A stretch of 64,000 nucleotides of DNA from Pseudoxanthomonas sp. JBR18 (GTDB taxonomy: Bacteria; Pseudomonadota; Gammaproteobacteria; Xanthomonadales; Xanthomonadaceae): positions 3,603,001 through 3,667,000 of the forward strand of contig NZ_CP116339.1 of assembly GCF_028198165.1 (NCBI RefSeq), read 5' to 3'. Both the position numbers and the translations under genes were made by a program. Below the pieces are notes generated by a model, which saw only the letters and a program-made list of their open reading frames with translations, ran no database searches and was not told the origin of the DNA. Shown here in pieces: positions 1 to 8,745 of the stretch; within the stretch, counting starts at the first letter, position 1; each line of letters starts with the position of its first letter.

Positions 1-388
1 GGGAGTCGAACCCGCGTCCGAAGGCACTCCATCCCCGGTACTACATGCTTAGCTCACCGTTGGATCTCGTCCTGTGGCAGCACGGTGTGCAAAACGCACC
101 CCAGGACCAGCCTGTTTTAGTTAAGCGATGACTGACAGGCAGCCGTCAAAGCCGGTTCCGTGATAATGACCCTACATCCACGAGCACGGGCACAAGTGGT
201 TTCGGGGGTTCGCCTTAGGCGGCTGTAGAACTACAACTCAACACTGCTGTTTAGGCGGCGAGAGCGAAGTCCGAACCGTAGTTGTCGTCGTTGGCAACTA
301 GAAGTTTGCAGCTGGATTTACGAGGAAAGCTACCCCCTCGGCATGCACCAGGTAATTTCGCAACCCCCGTCGAAGCCAGTGCACCCCC
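1..388 (-). ncRNA. ssrA: tmRNA (ssrA), 3' end cut by window edge
   Basis: The tmRNA rescues ribosomes stalled on broken mRNA together with SmpB. Read on the minus strand, the 5' end GGGGGTGCACTGGCTTCGAC starts at 388, and the tRNA-like T-arm GGGTTCGACTCCC lies at the left edge. A peptide-tag reading frame sits in the middle at 251-295. Only the last acceptor-stem bases and CCA are outside the window. The 5' end is set by similarity to known xanthomonad tmRNAs; RNase P would trim a short leader from the promoter upstream. Its partner gene smpB lies 2.6 kb away, separated by one large gene. Confidence 0.95.
251..295 (-). other. tmRNA proteolysis-tag reading frame
   Basis: Translation from the GCC resume codon at 293-295 gives ANDDNYGSDFALAA, then TAA at 251-253. 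The 14-residue tag ends in the usual ALAA-type degradation signal for ClpXP/ClpAP-type proteases. The ANDDNYGSDFA core is typical of xanthomonads and helps place the organism. Confidence 0.95.
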
Positions 389-425
389 GGTTCGAACAAG
401 GTCGGAAGATTGTCCCGATGCCGCC

Positions 426-454
426 AGTGTAGGGGCCGGGGACACGAGTCACAA
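426..454 (-). promoter_or_regulatory. sigma-70-type promoter of ssrA
   Basis: On the minus strand there is a -35 TTGTGA (449-454), a 17-bp spacer, and a -10 TACACT (426-431). Transcription would begin near 419, leaving a leader of about 30 nt before the mature tmRNA 5' end at 388. Leaders of this kind are normally removed by RNase P. Confidence 0.6.
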
Positions 455-552
455 GGCGTGCGACGCAGCGGGGTTAGCCTGCGTTGCGTGGCCGCAGGCC
501 CGCGTCGCGGGCGTTGAGGCTGACACATCGGCAGACAGGGAGGACTTCCAGG

Positions 553-2976
553 ATGGCGACCAGGCGTACGACCGCTCCGCGGACCCCGGCACGCGCGCGA
601 CCGGGAAAGGGGCGCGCTTCCAATCCGGACCAGACCCAGGCCGCAGGGCGCACCGGCTATATGGCCACGGCCCAGGGGCGGGCAATGACCGTGGTGTACG
701 TGCACGGCATCGGCAACAAGCCACCGGCCGAGGTGCTGCGCTGCCAGTGGGACAAGGCCTTGTTCGGCATGGCGATGGGCGAGCGCACGCGCATGGCCTA
801 CTGGGTCAATCGCGCGCGCTACCCGGTGCCGGAAGTGGCCACCTGCGCGCAGCGCGACGAGGGGCCGACCATCAGCCAGGCCGAACAGCGCCTGCTGTCG
901 GTGTATGGGCTGCCACCGGGCCCCGGGGACCTACGAGACCTGGTGGACGACCTGGCGACCACGCCGCGTGAGCAGGCGGACCTTCGGGCGTTGCTGGACC
1001 AGATGCAGGCCGGCGCCGCCGCGCCGTCTGGTCCGGCTGCCAGCAGCCTGTGGTCCGGGTTGAACGAGATCCTGCTGCGCCTGGTCAGCGCGGCGCTGTT
1101 GCAGGACGTGCACGACTTCTTCTTCGTCCCCGCGCGGCGGCAGGCGATGGAGGAGAGCCTGCGCGAGCGCCTGCTCGCCGGTGGCGGGCCATTCGTGGTG
1201 ATCGGCCACAGCCAGGGTTCGATGATCGCCTACGAGGTGCTGCGCAAGCTCAAGGCCAGCGAGTGTGACGTCGCCTTGTTCCTGACCCTGGGCTCGCCGC
1301 TTGGGTTGCCGGCGGTGCGCAGCATGTTCAAGCAGGACATCGGTAAGCGGAAGCTGCCGTTCCCCGCCTGCGTGCGGGCCTGGCACAACGTGGCCGACCG
1401 ACGCGACCCGGTCGCCCTGGACGCGGACCTGGGCGACGACATCCAGGGCGCCAATGGGCGGTTCAGCAACGAGGCCGGGACTGGGATCAACCCCGATGGA
1501 CCGCGCAATCCGCATTCCGGCTCTGGCTATCTGTCCATCGACTCGGTCCGGCAGCGCGTGCGCGGCGTGGTCGGGGCCGGCTTCGACCAGCCGGTGACCC
1601 AGACCGTCGTGCTCAAGGATCTGTCCGACCGCATGGAGGCGGAGGGCAATGCAGCCCGTCATGAGGTGTTGTTCGAACTGGACCAGTTGTCCGCCGGGTT
1701 GACGCAGGATGCGGTGCGGCTGGCCCTGGTTGAAAAAATCCGCGCCTTGGCCGGGCGCCAGACCGGGTTATCGGGTGAGGCGCTGGACGAGACGATCGTG
1801 CTGGAGGACACGCTGGAACGTTTCGTCTCCGCGCGCCTGACCCGGTTTGAGATCGAGTCGCTGCGCGACGACTATCAGGCACTGCATTTCAAGCGCCTGT
1901 GGCGTGACGCGGGCAAGCGGGCGCTGCTGGACCGCTCGCGCCGCGTCATCCAGGCCGATGCGGCGCAGGTGGCCTACCACGCCCTGGGCCAGGACATCGG
2001 CTGGGCGGTGCTGGACACGGGCATCGCCGCGGGCCATCCGCACTTCCACGCGGACAAGGCGCACCCGACCGTGGTGGCGCAGTGGGACTGCACGGTGCGG
2101 GGACGCCCGCGCCAACTCGGCCCAGACGATGGGCGCGCGTTCACGCACCTGGACCGGGCTGGTCATGGGACGCACGTGGCCGGCATCATCGCCGGGCAAT
2201 GCAGTGCGCCGCTGCCCGGGGACAAGGGGGGAAAGCCGGTGGACTTCACCGCCGTCGCGCCGCAGGCGCGGCTGTACGGCTTCAAGGTGCTCGATGATGC
2301 CGGCAACGGGCGCGACTCATGGATCATCAAGGGCATCCAGCAGGTGGCGCGCATCAACGAACAGGCCGGTCAGCTGGTCATCCACGGGGTGAACCTGAGC
2401 CTGGGCGGCTGGTTCGATGCGGAGAGCTACGGTTGTGGCTTCACTCCGCTCTGCAACGAGCTGCGCCGGTTGTGGCGCCAGGGCGTGGTGGTGGTGCTGG
2501 CGGCCGGCAACGAGGGCCTGGCCTGGCTGGTGCAGCAGAATGGGATGGCGCTGGCCGCCAATATGGACATGACCATCGGCGACCCGGCCAACCTGGAGGA
2601 GGCCATCGCGGTCGGTTCGGTCCACAAGTCCAATCCGCGCACCTACGGCGTGTCGTATTTTTCTTCCAAGGGGCCCACCGCCGATGGGCGGCGCAAGCCG
2701 GATGTGGTGGCGCCGGGCGAGAAGATCATCTCGGCGCACTACGACTACCGGGTGCGCGATCGCTCCACCTGGATGGTGGAGATGAGCGGCACCAGCATGG
2801 CCGCCCCGCATGTGTCCGGACTGGTGGCGGCGTTCCTGTCGGTGCGGCGCGAGTTCATCGGCTTCCCCGACAAGGTCAAGGACGAGCTGCTGGCGCGCTG
2901 CAATGACATCGGCCGCGATCCCTACATGCAGGGCAGGGGCGTGCCGAACCTGGTCAAGATGCTCGCCGAGACCTGA
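553..2976 (+). CDS. Alpha/beta-hydrolase plus subtilisin-like serine protease fusion protein
   Basis: This is an 807-residue protein with two enzyme domains. The N-terminal part has a lipase/esterase-like fold: VVYVHGIGNK near residue 40 and the nucleophile elbow GHSQG with Ser220. The C-terminal half is a subtilase (family S8) with a complete triad: Asp488 in VLDTGI, His538 in GHGTHVAG and Ser748 in GTSMAAPHVSG, plus the oxyanion-hole Asn in AAGNEG. No signal peptide or membrane segment is seen, so a cytoplasmic location is inferred. The ATG at 553 is chosen because GGGAGG lies 9 nt upstream; an ATG at 661, just before the hydrolase core, is possible. It is flanked by the divergent ssrA and the convergent smpB and shares no obvious pathway with them. 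Domain identities are firm; the function and substrate are unknown. Confidence 0.85.
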   Translation: MATRRTTAPRTPARARPGKGRASNPDQTQAAGRTGYMATAQGRAMTVVYVHGIGNKPPAEVLRCQWDKALFGMAMGERTRMAYWVNRARYPVPEVATCAQRDEGPTISQAEQRLLSVYGLPPGPGDLRDLVDDLATTPREQADLRALLDQMQAGAAAPSGPAASSLWSGLNEILLRLVSAALLQDVHDFFFVPARRQAMEESLRERLLAGGGPFVVIGHSQGSMIAYEVLRKLKASECDVALFLTLGSPLGLPAVRSMFKQDIGKRKLPFPACVRAWHNVADRRDPVALDADLGDDIQGANGRFSNEAGTGINPDGPRNPHSGSGYLSIDSVRQRVRGVVGAGFDQPVTQTVVLKDLSDRMEAEGNAARHEVLFELDQLSAGLTQDAVRLALVEKIRALAGRQTGLSGEALDETIVLEDTLERFVSARLTRFEIESLRDDYQALHFKRLWRDAGKRALLDRSRRVIQADAAQVAYHALGQDIGWAVLDTGIAAGHPHFHADKAHPTVVAQWDCTVRGRPRQLGPDDGRAFTHLDRAGHGTHVAGIIAGQCSAPLPGDKGGKPVDFTAVAPQARLYGFKVLDDAGNGRDSWIIKGIQQVARINEQAGQLVIHGVNLSLGGWFDAESYGCGFTPLCNELRRLWRQGVVVVLAAGNEGLAWLVQQNGMALAANMDMTIGDPANLEEAIAVGSVHKSNPRTYGVSYFSSKGPTADGRRKPDVVAPGEKIISAHYDYRVRDRSTWMVEMSGTSMAAPHVSGLVAAFLSVRREFIGFPDKVKDELLARCNDIGRDPYMQGRGVPNLVKMLAET

Positions 2977-2988
2977 TCGCGGCCGAGT

Positions 2989-3483
2989 TCACGCGTCGCG
3001 GTTGTGCCGGCGCATCAGACGCTGCTTGTCGCGGGCCCACTCCCGGTCCTTCTCGCTGGCGCGCTTGTCGTGGGTCTGTTTGCCCTTGGCCAGGGCCAGT
3101 TCCAGCTTGACCTTGTTGCCCTTCCAGTACATCGCGGTGGGAATCAGGGTATAGCCGTCGCGCTCGACCTTGCCCACCAGCGTATCGATCTCGCGCCGGT
3201 GCAGCAGCAGCTTGCGGGTGCGGCGGTCGTCGGCCACGACGTGCGTGGAGGCCTGGATCAGCGGGGTGAACTGCGCGCCGAACAGGAACAACTCGCCCTG
3301 GCGCACCACCGCATAGCTCTCGCCGATGTTGGCGCGCCCGGCGCGGATGGACTTGAGTTCCCAGCCTTGCAATGCAAGACCGGCCTCCATCCGTTCCTCC
3401 AGGTGGTACTCGTGGCGCGCGCGTTTGTTCAGCGCGATGGTGCCCGTGCTGTTTGCTTTATCCTTGTCCGACTTCTTTGCCAT
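2989..3483 (-). CDS. smpB: SsrA-binding protein SmpB
   Basis: SmpB binds the tRNA-like domain of tmRNA and brings it to stalled ribosomes. The 164-residue protein has the family features: the N-terminal [12 protein letters not shown] segment, the [14 protein letters not shown] motif of the OB barrel, and a basic C-terminal tail ([11 protein letters not shown], then RRHNRDA) that enters the mRNA channel. The length is usual. It ends 12 bp from the end of the convergent hydrolase-protease gene and is divergent from ratA, with 70 bp between them. Confidence 0.97.
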   Translation of the reverse strand: MAKKSDKDKANSTGTIALNKRARHEYHLEERMEAGLALQGWELKSIRAGRANIGESYAVVRQGELFLFGAQFTPLIQASTHVVADDRRTRKLLLHRREIDTLVGKVERDGYTLIPTAMYWKGNKVKLELALAKGKQTHDKRASEKDREWARDKQRLMRRHNRDA

Positions 3484-3553
3484 CCGCCCATTGTCGCCGA
3501 TGGGCCGATTCCCGGCGAGTAGAACTTTTCACAGGCCCACACGCACTCCCAAG

Positions 3554-3982
3554 ATGCCCACCATTCGTCGCAGCGCCCTGGTCGAACATCCGGCCCAGTA
3601 CATGTTCGATCTGGTCAACGACGTCCAGGCCTATCCACGACGTTTCGGCTGGTGTGACCGGGCCGAGATCCTGGAATCCAGCGATGAACGCATGGTCGCG
3701 CGGCTGGATCTGGGCCTGGGAGCCCTGCGCACCTGGTTCACCACCGAAAACACCTTGGAACGCCCGGGCCGCATCGACATGCAGCTCAAGGACGGCCCGT
3801 TCCGCAAGTTGCATGGGCTGTGGGAGTTCCAGTCGCTGGGCGACGATGTCAGCAAGGTCACCCTGACCCTGGATTTCGAGCCGTCCAGCCGACTGCTGGG
3901 CCCCGCCTTCACCCTGGGGTTCCAGGGACTGGCCGACCGCATGGTGGACGACTTCGTGCGGACCGCAGACCTGGGCGATTGA
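3554..3982 (+). CDS. ratA: RatA/PasT family START-like protein
   Basis: This 142-residue protein belongs to the polyketide cyclase/START-like family called RatA, PasT or YfjG. It starts MPTIRRSALVEHPAQYMFDL and contains the family segments VNDVQAYPRRFGWC and GPFRKLHGLWEF. E. coli RatA was reported to block 70S ribosome association, and a ubiquinone-related (Coq10-like) role is also proposed for the family. The ATG at 3554 is chosen because the family N-terminus begins here; upstream codons would run into the smpB promoter region. rnfH follows after 7 bp, the common ratA-rnfH (pasTI) pair beside smpB. Confidence 0.93.
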   Translation: MPTIRRSALVEHPAQYMFDLVNDVQAYPRRFGWCDRAEILESSDERMVARLDLGLGALRTWFTTENTLERPGRIDMQLKDGPFRKLHGLWEFQSLGDDVSKVTLTLDFEPSSRLLGPAFTLGFQGLADRMVDDFVRTADLGD

Positions 3983-3989
3983 GCGGGGC

Positions 3990-4244
3990 ATGCGGATCGA
4001 GGTGGTCCAGGCCCGGGCGCGTGGCTATGAGGCGGTCACACTGACGCTGCCCGAGGGGGCGACGGTCGGGGACGCGGTGCAGGCGTCAGGGCTTGGCGCA
4101 GGTCCGGCGCCGGCCGGTTTGGCGGTTTTTGGGGTGCTGGCGACTGCGGCGACACCGCTGGTCGATGGCGATCGCGTGGAACTGCTGCAGCCGCTCCAGG
4201 TCGATCCAAAGGAGGCGCGCCGACGGCGCGCTGCGAAGCTCTGA
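3990..4244 (+). CDS. rnfH: RnfH family ubiquitin-fold protein
   Basis: This 84-residue protein has a beta-grasp (ubiquitin-like) fold of the RnfH/UPF0125 family. It starts MRIEVVQARARGYEAVTLTL and has the conserved DGDRVELLQPLQVDPKEARR segment near the end. It lies 7 bp after ratA and is almost certainly co-transcribed with it. In some literature the pair is treated as a toxin-antitoxin module (RatAB/PasTI), with this as the partner protein. The biochemical role is not established. Confidence 0.93.
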   Translation: MRIEVVQARARGYEAVTLTLPEGATVGDAVQASGLGAGPAPAGLAVFGVLATAATPLVDGDRVELLQPLQVDPKEARRRRAAKL

Positions 4245-4246
4245 AG

Positions 4247-4272
4247 GCAAGGGCTTAAGGAGACGCCCTTGC
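4247..4272. terminator. Hairpin between rnfH and bamE
   Basis: An 8-bp perfect stem, GCAAGGGC (4247-4254) with GCCCTTGC (4265-4272), and a 10-nt loop sit between two convergent genes. There is no clear T-run on either strand, so termination is plausible rather than shown. Confidence 0.45.
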
Positions 4273-4309
4273 TCTGGGTCCGGCGCTTGGCGGACGGCAG
4301 GCGGAGCGA

Positions 4310-4708
4310 TCAGCCGCCGCCGTGGTCCTTCTTCTTGTCCTTGGCCAGGTTCGGGCCGAACTGCCGCACGCTATTGCGTGCCAGTTCGTCGTCCTGGTTG
4401 GGGAAGTAGTCGCCTTCCCACTTGCTGACCTTGTCGTTGTCGAAGAAGACGGTGAAGTTCTTCATCTGCACGTGGCCCAGGCGGTCGGTGCGCTGGGTGG
4501 AGGTGTAGTCCCAGCGCTGGGCGTGGAACGGGTCGGCCACCGAGGGCGTGCCCAGCAGGGCCAGGACCTGCTGCTTGCTCAGCCCGACTTCGAGCTGGTC
4601 GACGTCTTCCTTGTCGATCAGGTTGCCCTGATAGATCGGCTGCTTGTAGATGATGCCGCAGCCGGAAGTGGCCAGGCCGAGTGCGGCGATAAGCAGGAAT
4701 TTGCGCAT
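4310..4708 (-). CDS. bamE: Outer-membrane assembly lipoprotein BamE
   Basis: BamE is a small lipoprotein of the BAM complex, which folds beta-barrel proteins into the outer membrane. This 132-residue form has a signal peptide ending in the lipobox ATSGC (Cys near residue 17). It is followed by the BamE fold with YKQPIYQGNLIDKEDVDQL, the GLSKQQVLALLGTPSVADPF helix segment and WDYTSTQR. The ATG at 4708 is chosen because it puts the signal peptide at the N-terminus. It is divergent from fur, with a 114-bp shared upstream region, a common gammaproteobacterial arrangement. Confidence 0.95.
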   Translation of the reverse strand: MRKFLLIAALGLATSGCGIIYKQPIYQGNLIDKEDVDQLEVGLSKQQVLALLGTPSVADPFHAQRWDYTSTQRTDRLGHVQMKNFTVFFDNDKVSKWEGDYFPNQDDELARNSVRQFGPNLAKDKKKDHGGG

Positions 4709-4822
4709 GAACAAGACGTCTGCAAGGGTCGGGAAGGAACCGCCCGATGATACACTGCGCCCCTCGCCGCGACCCAATCGCAAGGCAGCTGGCGCTAAAC
4801 CGCCAATGAATGGGAGCCCCCG

Positions 4823-5227
4823 ATGGAATCGCTCGATCTACGCAAGGCCGGCTTGAAGGTCACCCACCCGCGCCTGCGCATCCTGGCCCTGCTTGAAGAA
4901 GCCAAGCCCCGGCACATGACGGCCGAGGACATCTATCGCGCCTTGATCGGGGTGGGCGATGAGATCGGCCTGGCCACGGTGTATCGCGTCCTGACCCAGT
5001 TCGAGGCCGCTGGCCTGGTGCTGAAACACAATTTCGAGGGCGGCCAGGCCGTCTATGAGCTGGACCGGGGCGAGCACCACGATCACATGGTCGACATCGA
5101 TTCGGGCAAGGTCATCGAGTTCTCCAGCGAGGAGATCGAGGCCCTGCAGGAGAAGATCGCCGCCGAGCACGGCTACGAGATCGAGGAGCACTCGCTGGTG
5201 CTCTACGTGCGCAAGAAGCGCAAGTAA
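4823..5227 (+). CDS. fur: Ferric uptake regulator Fur
   Basis: Fur is an iron-sensing repressor. This 134-residue protein has the N-terminal winged helix (LKVTHPRLRILALLEE, then LATVYRVLTQFEAAGLV) and the C-terminal dimerisation/metal domain with EHHDHMVDIDSGKVIEF. In E. coli Fur that segment carries a C-x2-C zinc site. Here both cysteines are replaced, and the whole protein has no cysteine. Pseudomonas and xanthomonad Fur proteins are likewise cysteine-poor, so this looks like a family trait rather than damage. It is divergent from bamE and ends in a strong terminator. Confidence 0.96.
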   Translation: MESLDLRKAGLKVTHPRLRILALLEEAKPRHMTAEDIYRALIGVGDEIGLATVYRVLTQFEAAGLVLKHNFEGGQAVYELDRGEHHDHMVDIDSGKVIEFSSEEIEALQEKIAAEHGYEIEEHSLVLYVRKKRK

Positions 5228-5244
5228 GCCCACCGCCGTGAACG

Positions 5245-5275
5245 CAAAAAAGGCCGGGAGATCCCGGCCTTTTTG
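5245..5275. terminator. Bidirectional terminator between fur and recN
   Basis: The stem GGCCGGG/CCCGGCC has a 4-nt loop and is flanked by AAAAA on the left (5246-5250) and TTTTT on the right (5270-5274). It can end transcription from both convergent genes. Confidence 0.9.
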
Positions 5276-5291
5276 CATGGTGCCCGAGGCG

Positions 5292-6959
5292 TCAGTCGAT
5301 GGCTTCGAGCAGCTTGCCGGCCGCGGCGCGGGCTTCGGCGCTGACCTGCACCCCGCCGAGCATGCGTGCCAGTTCCTCGCGGCGCGCCGGCGCATCCAAA
5401 GATTCGACCGAGGACTGGGTCATGCCCTCGACCGGCGCCTTGCTGACCCGGTAGTGGGCGTGGCCCTGCGCGGCCACCTGTGGCTGGTGGGTCACGCACA
5501 GCACCTGGCGCTGGCGGCCCAGGTCGCGCAGCTTCTTGCCGACGATGTCGGCCACCGCGCCGCCGATGCCGGAATCGACCTCGTCGAAGACCATCGTCGG
5601 CACCGCGTCCGAGCCCAGTGCGGCCACTTCGATGGCCAGCGAGATACGTGAGAGTTCACCGCCGGAGGCGACCTTGCGCAGCGGGCGCGCCGGCTGGCCG
5701 GCGTTGGCCGCCACCAGCAGTTCGACCCGCTCGGCGCCCTGTGGGTCGGGGCGCTCGGTGTCGACCGGTTCGAGCAGCACGTCGAGTTTGCCGCCGCCCA
5801 TGCCCAGTTCGCCGATCAGGGCGCTGGTCTGTTTTGCCAGCGCCGCGGCGGCCTTGGTGCGGACCTTGGTGAGTGCGGCGGCGGCGGTCTTCCAGGCCTG
5901 GCGGGCGGCTTCGATCTCGGCGTTCAGGCCGGCCAGGCGCTCGCCGGCGCCCCGCAGGCTTTCGAGTTCCTGCTCGATCCGGCTCGCCACCTCGTCGAGT
6001 TGTTCCGGCGTGACCCGGTGCTTGCGCGCCAAGTCGTGCAGGCGGGTCAGGCGACGCTCGGCCTGTTCGAACTGGTCCGGGTCCACGTCCAGGTCGTCGC
6101 GGATCTGGTTGAGCAGGCCCAGCGCCTCCTCCAGCTGGATCTGGGCGCTGTCCAGCAGGGCATCGACCTCGCCCAGGCGCGGTTCGTGGCTGGCCGCGCG
6201 GGCCAGCTCGCCGCGGGTCTGCAGCAACAGCTGGCTGGCCGAGGGCGCATCCTCGCCGGACAACCTGCCCAGACTGTCGTCGCAGGCCTGGATCAAGGTG
6301 GCGGCATGCGCCTGCCGACGATGCGTGGCCACCAGGGCCTCGATCGACTCGGGGCCCAGGTCCTCGGCGCGGAGCTCGTCGAGCTGGTGCTGCAGGTAAT
6401 TCAACCGGTCGGAGACGTCGCCCTGGGCGGTCAGTCGCTCGCGTTCGTCCAGGCGCTGGCTCCAGGCCGCGGCGGCGCGGCGCACGGCCTCGGCCTGCGG
6501 CTGGCAGTTGGCGAAGGCGTCCAGCAGGGCGAGTTGGCGCGGCCTGGAGAGCAGGGCCTGGTGTTCGTGCTGGCCGTGGATCTCCACCAGCAGCCCAGCC
6601 AGTTCGCTCAACTGCGAAAGGGTCACGCTGCGGCCGTTGATCCAGCTGCGAGAGCCGCCGTCGGCACGCAACACGCGGCGCAGCTGGCAGGCGCCGGCCT
6701 CGTCCAGAGCGTGTTCGACCAGCCAGGCCAGGGCAGGGGACTTGGGCGGCAGCTCGAATTCGGCCGACAGTTCGGCACGCTGGGCGCCGTGGCGCACCAC
6801 GCCGGCATCGGCGCGCAGGCCGGACAGGAACCCGAGGGCGTCGACCAGCAGCGACTTGCCGGCGCCGGTCTCGCCGGAAATCACCGTCATGCCGGGGCCG
6901 AATTCCAGGTCCGTGGCGCGGACCACGGCGAAGTCCTTGATGGTGAGATGTCTGAGCAT
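5292..6959 (-). CDS. recN: DNA repair ATPase RecN
   Basis: RecN is an SMC-like ATPase used in double-strand break repair. The 555-residue protein starts MLRHLTIKDFAVV and has Walker A GETGAGKS near residue 30. A long coiled-coil middle follows, then the ABC signature SGGELSRISLA and Walker B TMVFDEVDSGIGG near the C-terminus. The length matches the family. The start at 6959 is chosen because family members begin MLxxLxIxNFA. No LexA-type box is obvious just upstream. It is divergent from hrcA with a 91-bp gap. Confidence 0.97.
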   Translation of the reverse strand: MLRHLTIKDFAVVRATDLEFGPGMTVISGETGAGKSLLVDALGFLSGLRADAGVVRHGAQRAELSAEFELPPKSPALAWLVEHALDEAGACQLRRVLRADGGSRSWINGRSVTLSQLSELAGLLVEIHGQHEHQALLSRPRQLALLDAFANCQPQAEAVRRAAAAWSQRLDERERLTAQGDVSDRLNYLQHQLDELRAEDLGPESIEALVATHRRQAHAATLIQACDDSLGRLSGEDAPSASQLLLQTRGELARAASHEPRLGEVDALLDSAQIQLEEALGLLNQIRDDLDVDPDQFEQAERRLTRLHDLARKHRVTPEQLDEVASRIEQELESLRGAGERLAGLNAEIEAARQAWKTAAAALTKVRTKAAAALAKQTSALIGELGMGGGKLDVLLEPVDTERPDPQGAERVELLVAANAGQPARPLRKVASGGELSRISLAIEVAALGSDAVPTMVFDEVDSGIGGAVADIVGKKLRDLGRQRQVLCVTHQPQVAAQGHAHYRVSKAPVEGMTQSSVESLDAPARREELARMLGGVQVSAEARAAAGKLLEAID

Positions 6960-7014
6960 ATGCGGCCGGCATTGTAGGGCCTGGCGGCGCACGTGCTGAG
7001 ACCGTGCGCGGGCA

Positions 7015-7043
7015 GTTGCAAACCCCGGTCCGGGCCGTTATCT
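7015..7043 (+). promoter_or_regulatory. Possible sigma-32 promoter of hrcA
   Basis: GTTGCAA (7015-7021), a 14-bp spacer and CGTTATCT (7036-7043) resemble the heat-shock pattern CTTGAA-N13-15-CCCCATNT. Transcription would begin close to the hrcA ATG at 7051, so the mRNA would have little or no leader. No CIRCE operator is present. Confidence 0.35.
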
Positions 7044-7050
7044 ATCGGCC

Positions 7051-8121
7051 ATGAGTTCCCGACGGCCAGAACTGGATGCGCGTGCACGGCAACTGCTGCG
7101 CACGCTGATCGCCCGCTACATCCATGACGGCGAGCCGGTCGGCTCGCGCACGCTGGCCCGGCATTCGGGCCTGGACGTGAGTCCGGCCACCATCCGCAAC
7201 ATCCTGGCCGACCTGGAAGATGCCGGCCTGCTCAGCTCGCCGCACACCTCCGCCGGCCGGGTGCCGACCGCGCAGGGTTACCGGGTCTTCGTGGACAGCC
7301 TGGTGCAGATGCAGCCGCTGGCCGAGCGCGAGGTCGCCCGCCTGCGTGCCGAGCTGCCGTCCGGCACCGGTACCCAGGCCCTGCTGGGCAATGCCTCCGA
7401 GCTGCTGTCGGCCATGACCCACTTCGTCGGCGTGGTTGGGGCGCCCAAGCGCGAGCAGTTCGCGTTCCGGCATATCGACTTTGTGCCGCTGGACGGGCGC
7501 CGGGTGCTGGCCATCTTGGTCTTCGCCGACAACGACGTGCAGAACCGGGTGATCGAGCCGCGCCGGCTGTACGACCCGTCCGAGCTGGAGCGGGTGGCCA
7601 ATTACCTGAACGCGCATTTCGCCGGGCGGCCGATTTCCGAGATCCGGGCCACGCTGCTGCGCGAATTGCGTGCGGCCCGCTCGGAGATGGAAGGCCTGCT
7701 GGCCCATACCGTGGAACTGGCCGAACACGCCCTGGTGCCGTCCGACGACGACATGGTGCTGGCCGGCCAGACCCGGTTGATGGGCGTGCAGGACCTGTCC
7801 GACCTGGACCGCCTGCGCGAACTGTTCGAGGCCTTCGCCCGCAAGCGCGAGATCCTGCAACTGCTCGAACGCACGATCAGTGCCCCGGGCGTGCGCATCT
7901 TCATCGGCGAGGAAACCGGCCTGGCGCCGCTGGATGGCATGTCATTGGTCGCCGCGCCGTACCGGGCCAGTGGTCAGGTCCTGGGCGTGCTGGGCGTGAT
8001 CGGGCCCACGCGGATGGCGTACCAGACGGTGATTCCGGTGGTCCAGGCGGCCGCCGATGCGCTCGGCGCGGCAATGCTGCGTCCCGGGGATGACTTGAAT
8101 CCGTCCACGCCGGCCCCATAG
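7051..8121 (+). CDS. hrcA: Heat-inducible transcription repressor HrcA
   Basis: HrcA represses chaperone genes through the CIRCE operator and needs GroEL for activity. The 356-residue protein has the N-terminal winged helix: [40 protein letters not shown] and the [12 protein letters not shown] wing. A GAF-like dimerisation domain follows. No Shine-Dalgarno sequence is seen before the ATG, and the candidate promoter would place the start site within a few bases of it. In this family the CIRCE target is usually upstream of groESL, which is not in this window. It heads the hrcA-grpE-dnaK-dnaJ set. Confidence 0.97.
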   Translation: MSSRRPELDARARQLLRTLIARYIHDGEPVGSRTLARHSGLDVSPATIRNILADLEDAGLLSSPHTSAGRVPTAQGYRVFVDSLVQMQPLAEREVARLRAELPSGTGTQALLGNASELLSAMTHFVGVVGAPKREQFAFRHIDFVPLDGRRVLAILVFADNDVQNRVIEPRRLYDPSELERVANYLNAHFAGRPISEIRATLLRELRAARSEMEGLLAHTVELAEHALVPSDDDMVLAGQTRLMGVQDLSDLDRLRELFEAFARKREILQLLERTISAPGVRIFIGEETGLAPLDGMSLVAAPYRASGQVLGVLGVIGPTRMAYQTVIPVVQAAADALGAAMLRPGDDLNPSTPAP

Positions 8122-8167
8122 CTGGGCCTTGCGGCGGACCAACCCCCGCCAACGACGGATCTGGAGC

Positions 8168-8695
8168 ATGACTGCAAACGAATACACCGACGGCCAGCCG
8201 ACGGCCGACACCACCTCCGCCGAGCAGACCACCGAGGCGCTGCTGCAGGCCGAGCTGGAAACCCTGCGCAACGAGCTGGACCAGGTCCGTGCCTCGGTCC
8301 TGCTGGATCGTGCCGACCTGGAGAACCAGCGCAAGCGCGTGGCCCGCGACGTGGAGCAAGCGCGCCGCTTCGCCAATGAAAAGCTGCTGGGCCAGTTGAT
8401 GCCGGTCTTCGACAGCCTGGACGCCGGCCTGCTGGCCGCCGGCACCGAACCCAGCCCACTGCGCGAGGGCCTGGAACTGACCCAGAAGCAGCTGCTCAAG
8501 GTGGCCGACGACAACGGCCTGACCGTGCTGGACCCGATGGGCCAGCCGTTCAACCCGGAACACCACCAGGCCATCAGCCAGGCCGAGCCCAACGGCGCGG
8601 CCCCGGGCAGCGTGATCCAGGTGTTCCAGAAAGGTTACCTGCTCAACGACCGTCTGCTGCGTCCTGCGCTGGTGGTCGTCGCGCGTCACGACTGA
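8168..8695 (+). CDS. grpE: Nucleotide exchange factor GrpE
   Basis: GrpE releases ADP from DnaK. The 175-residue protein has a Thr/Glu-rich start, a long N-terminal helix ([20 protein letters not shown]), and the C-terminal beta domain with [40 protein letters not shown] and VVVA. The ATG at 8168 is chosen because CTGGAG lies just upstream and because earlier in-frame codons extend only into the hrcA-grpE spacer. It lies 46 bp after hrcA. Confidence 0.97.
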   Translation: MTANEYTDGQPTADTTSAEQTTEALLQAELETLRNELDQVRASVLLDRADLENQRKRVARDVEQARRFANEKLLGQLMPVFDSLDAGLLAAGTEPSPLREGLELTQKQLLKVADDNGLTVLDPMGQPFNPEHHQAISQAEPNGAAPGSVIQVFQKGYLLNDRLLRPALVVVARHD

Positions 8696-8745
8696 GCGGG
8701 CACTGAGCGGCCGCAGGGCGGCCGGAAATTTGTGTTCCACGAGCG

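Noticed and set aside
1..70. T-arm-like sequence at the left edge as a tRNA gene
   Set aside because: It is the tRNA-like 3' domain of tmRNA; the tag frame and the tmRNA 5' end are both present on the same strand.
4700..4822. Sigma-70 promoters for bamE and fur in their shared spacer
   Set aside because: TATCAT- and TACACT-like -10 sequences exist, but no -35 at a proper distance could be found for either direction.
6960..7050. CIRCE operator expected near hrcA
   Set aside because: No TTAGCACTC-N9-GAGTGCTAA or near match is present in this spacer or before grpE or dnaK.
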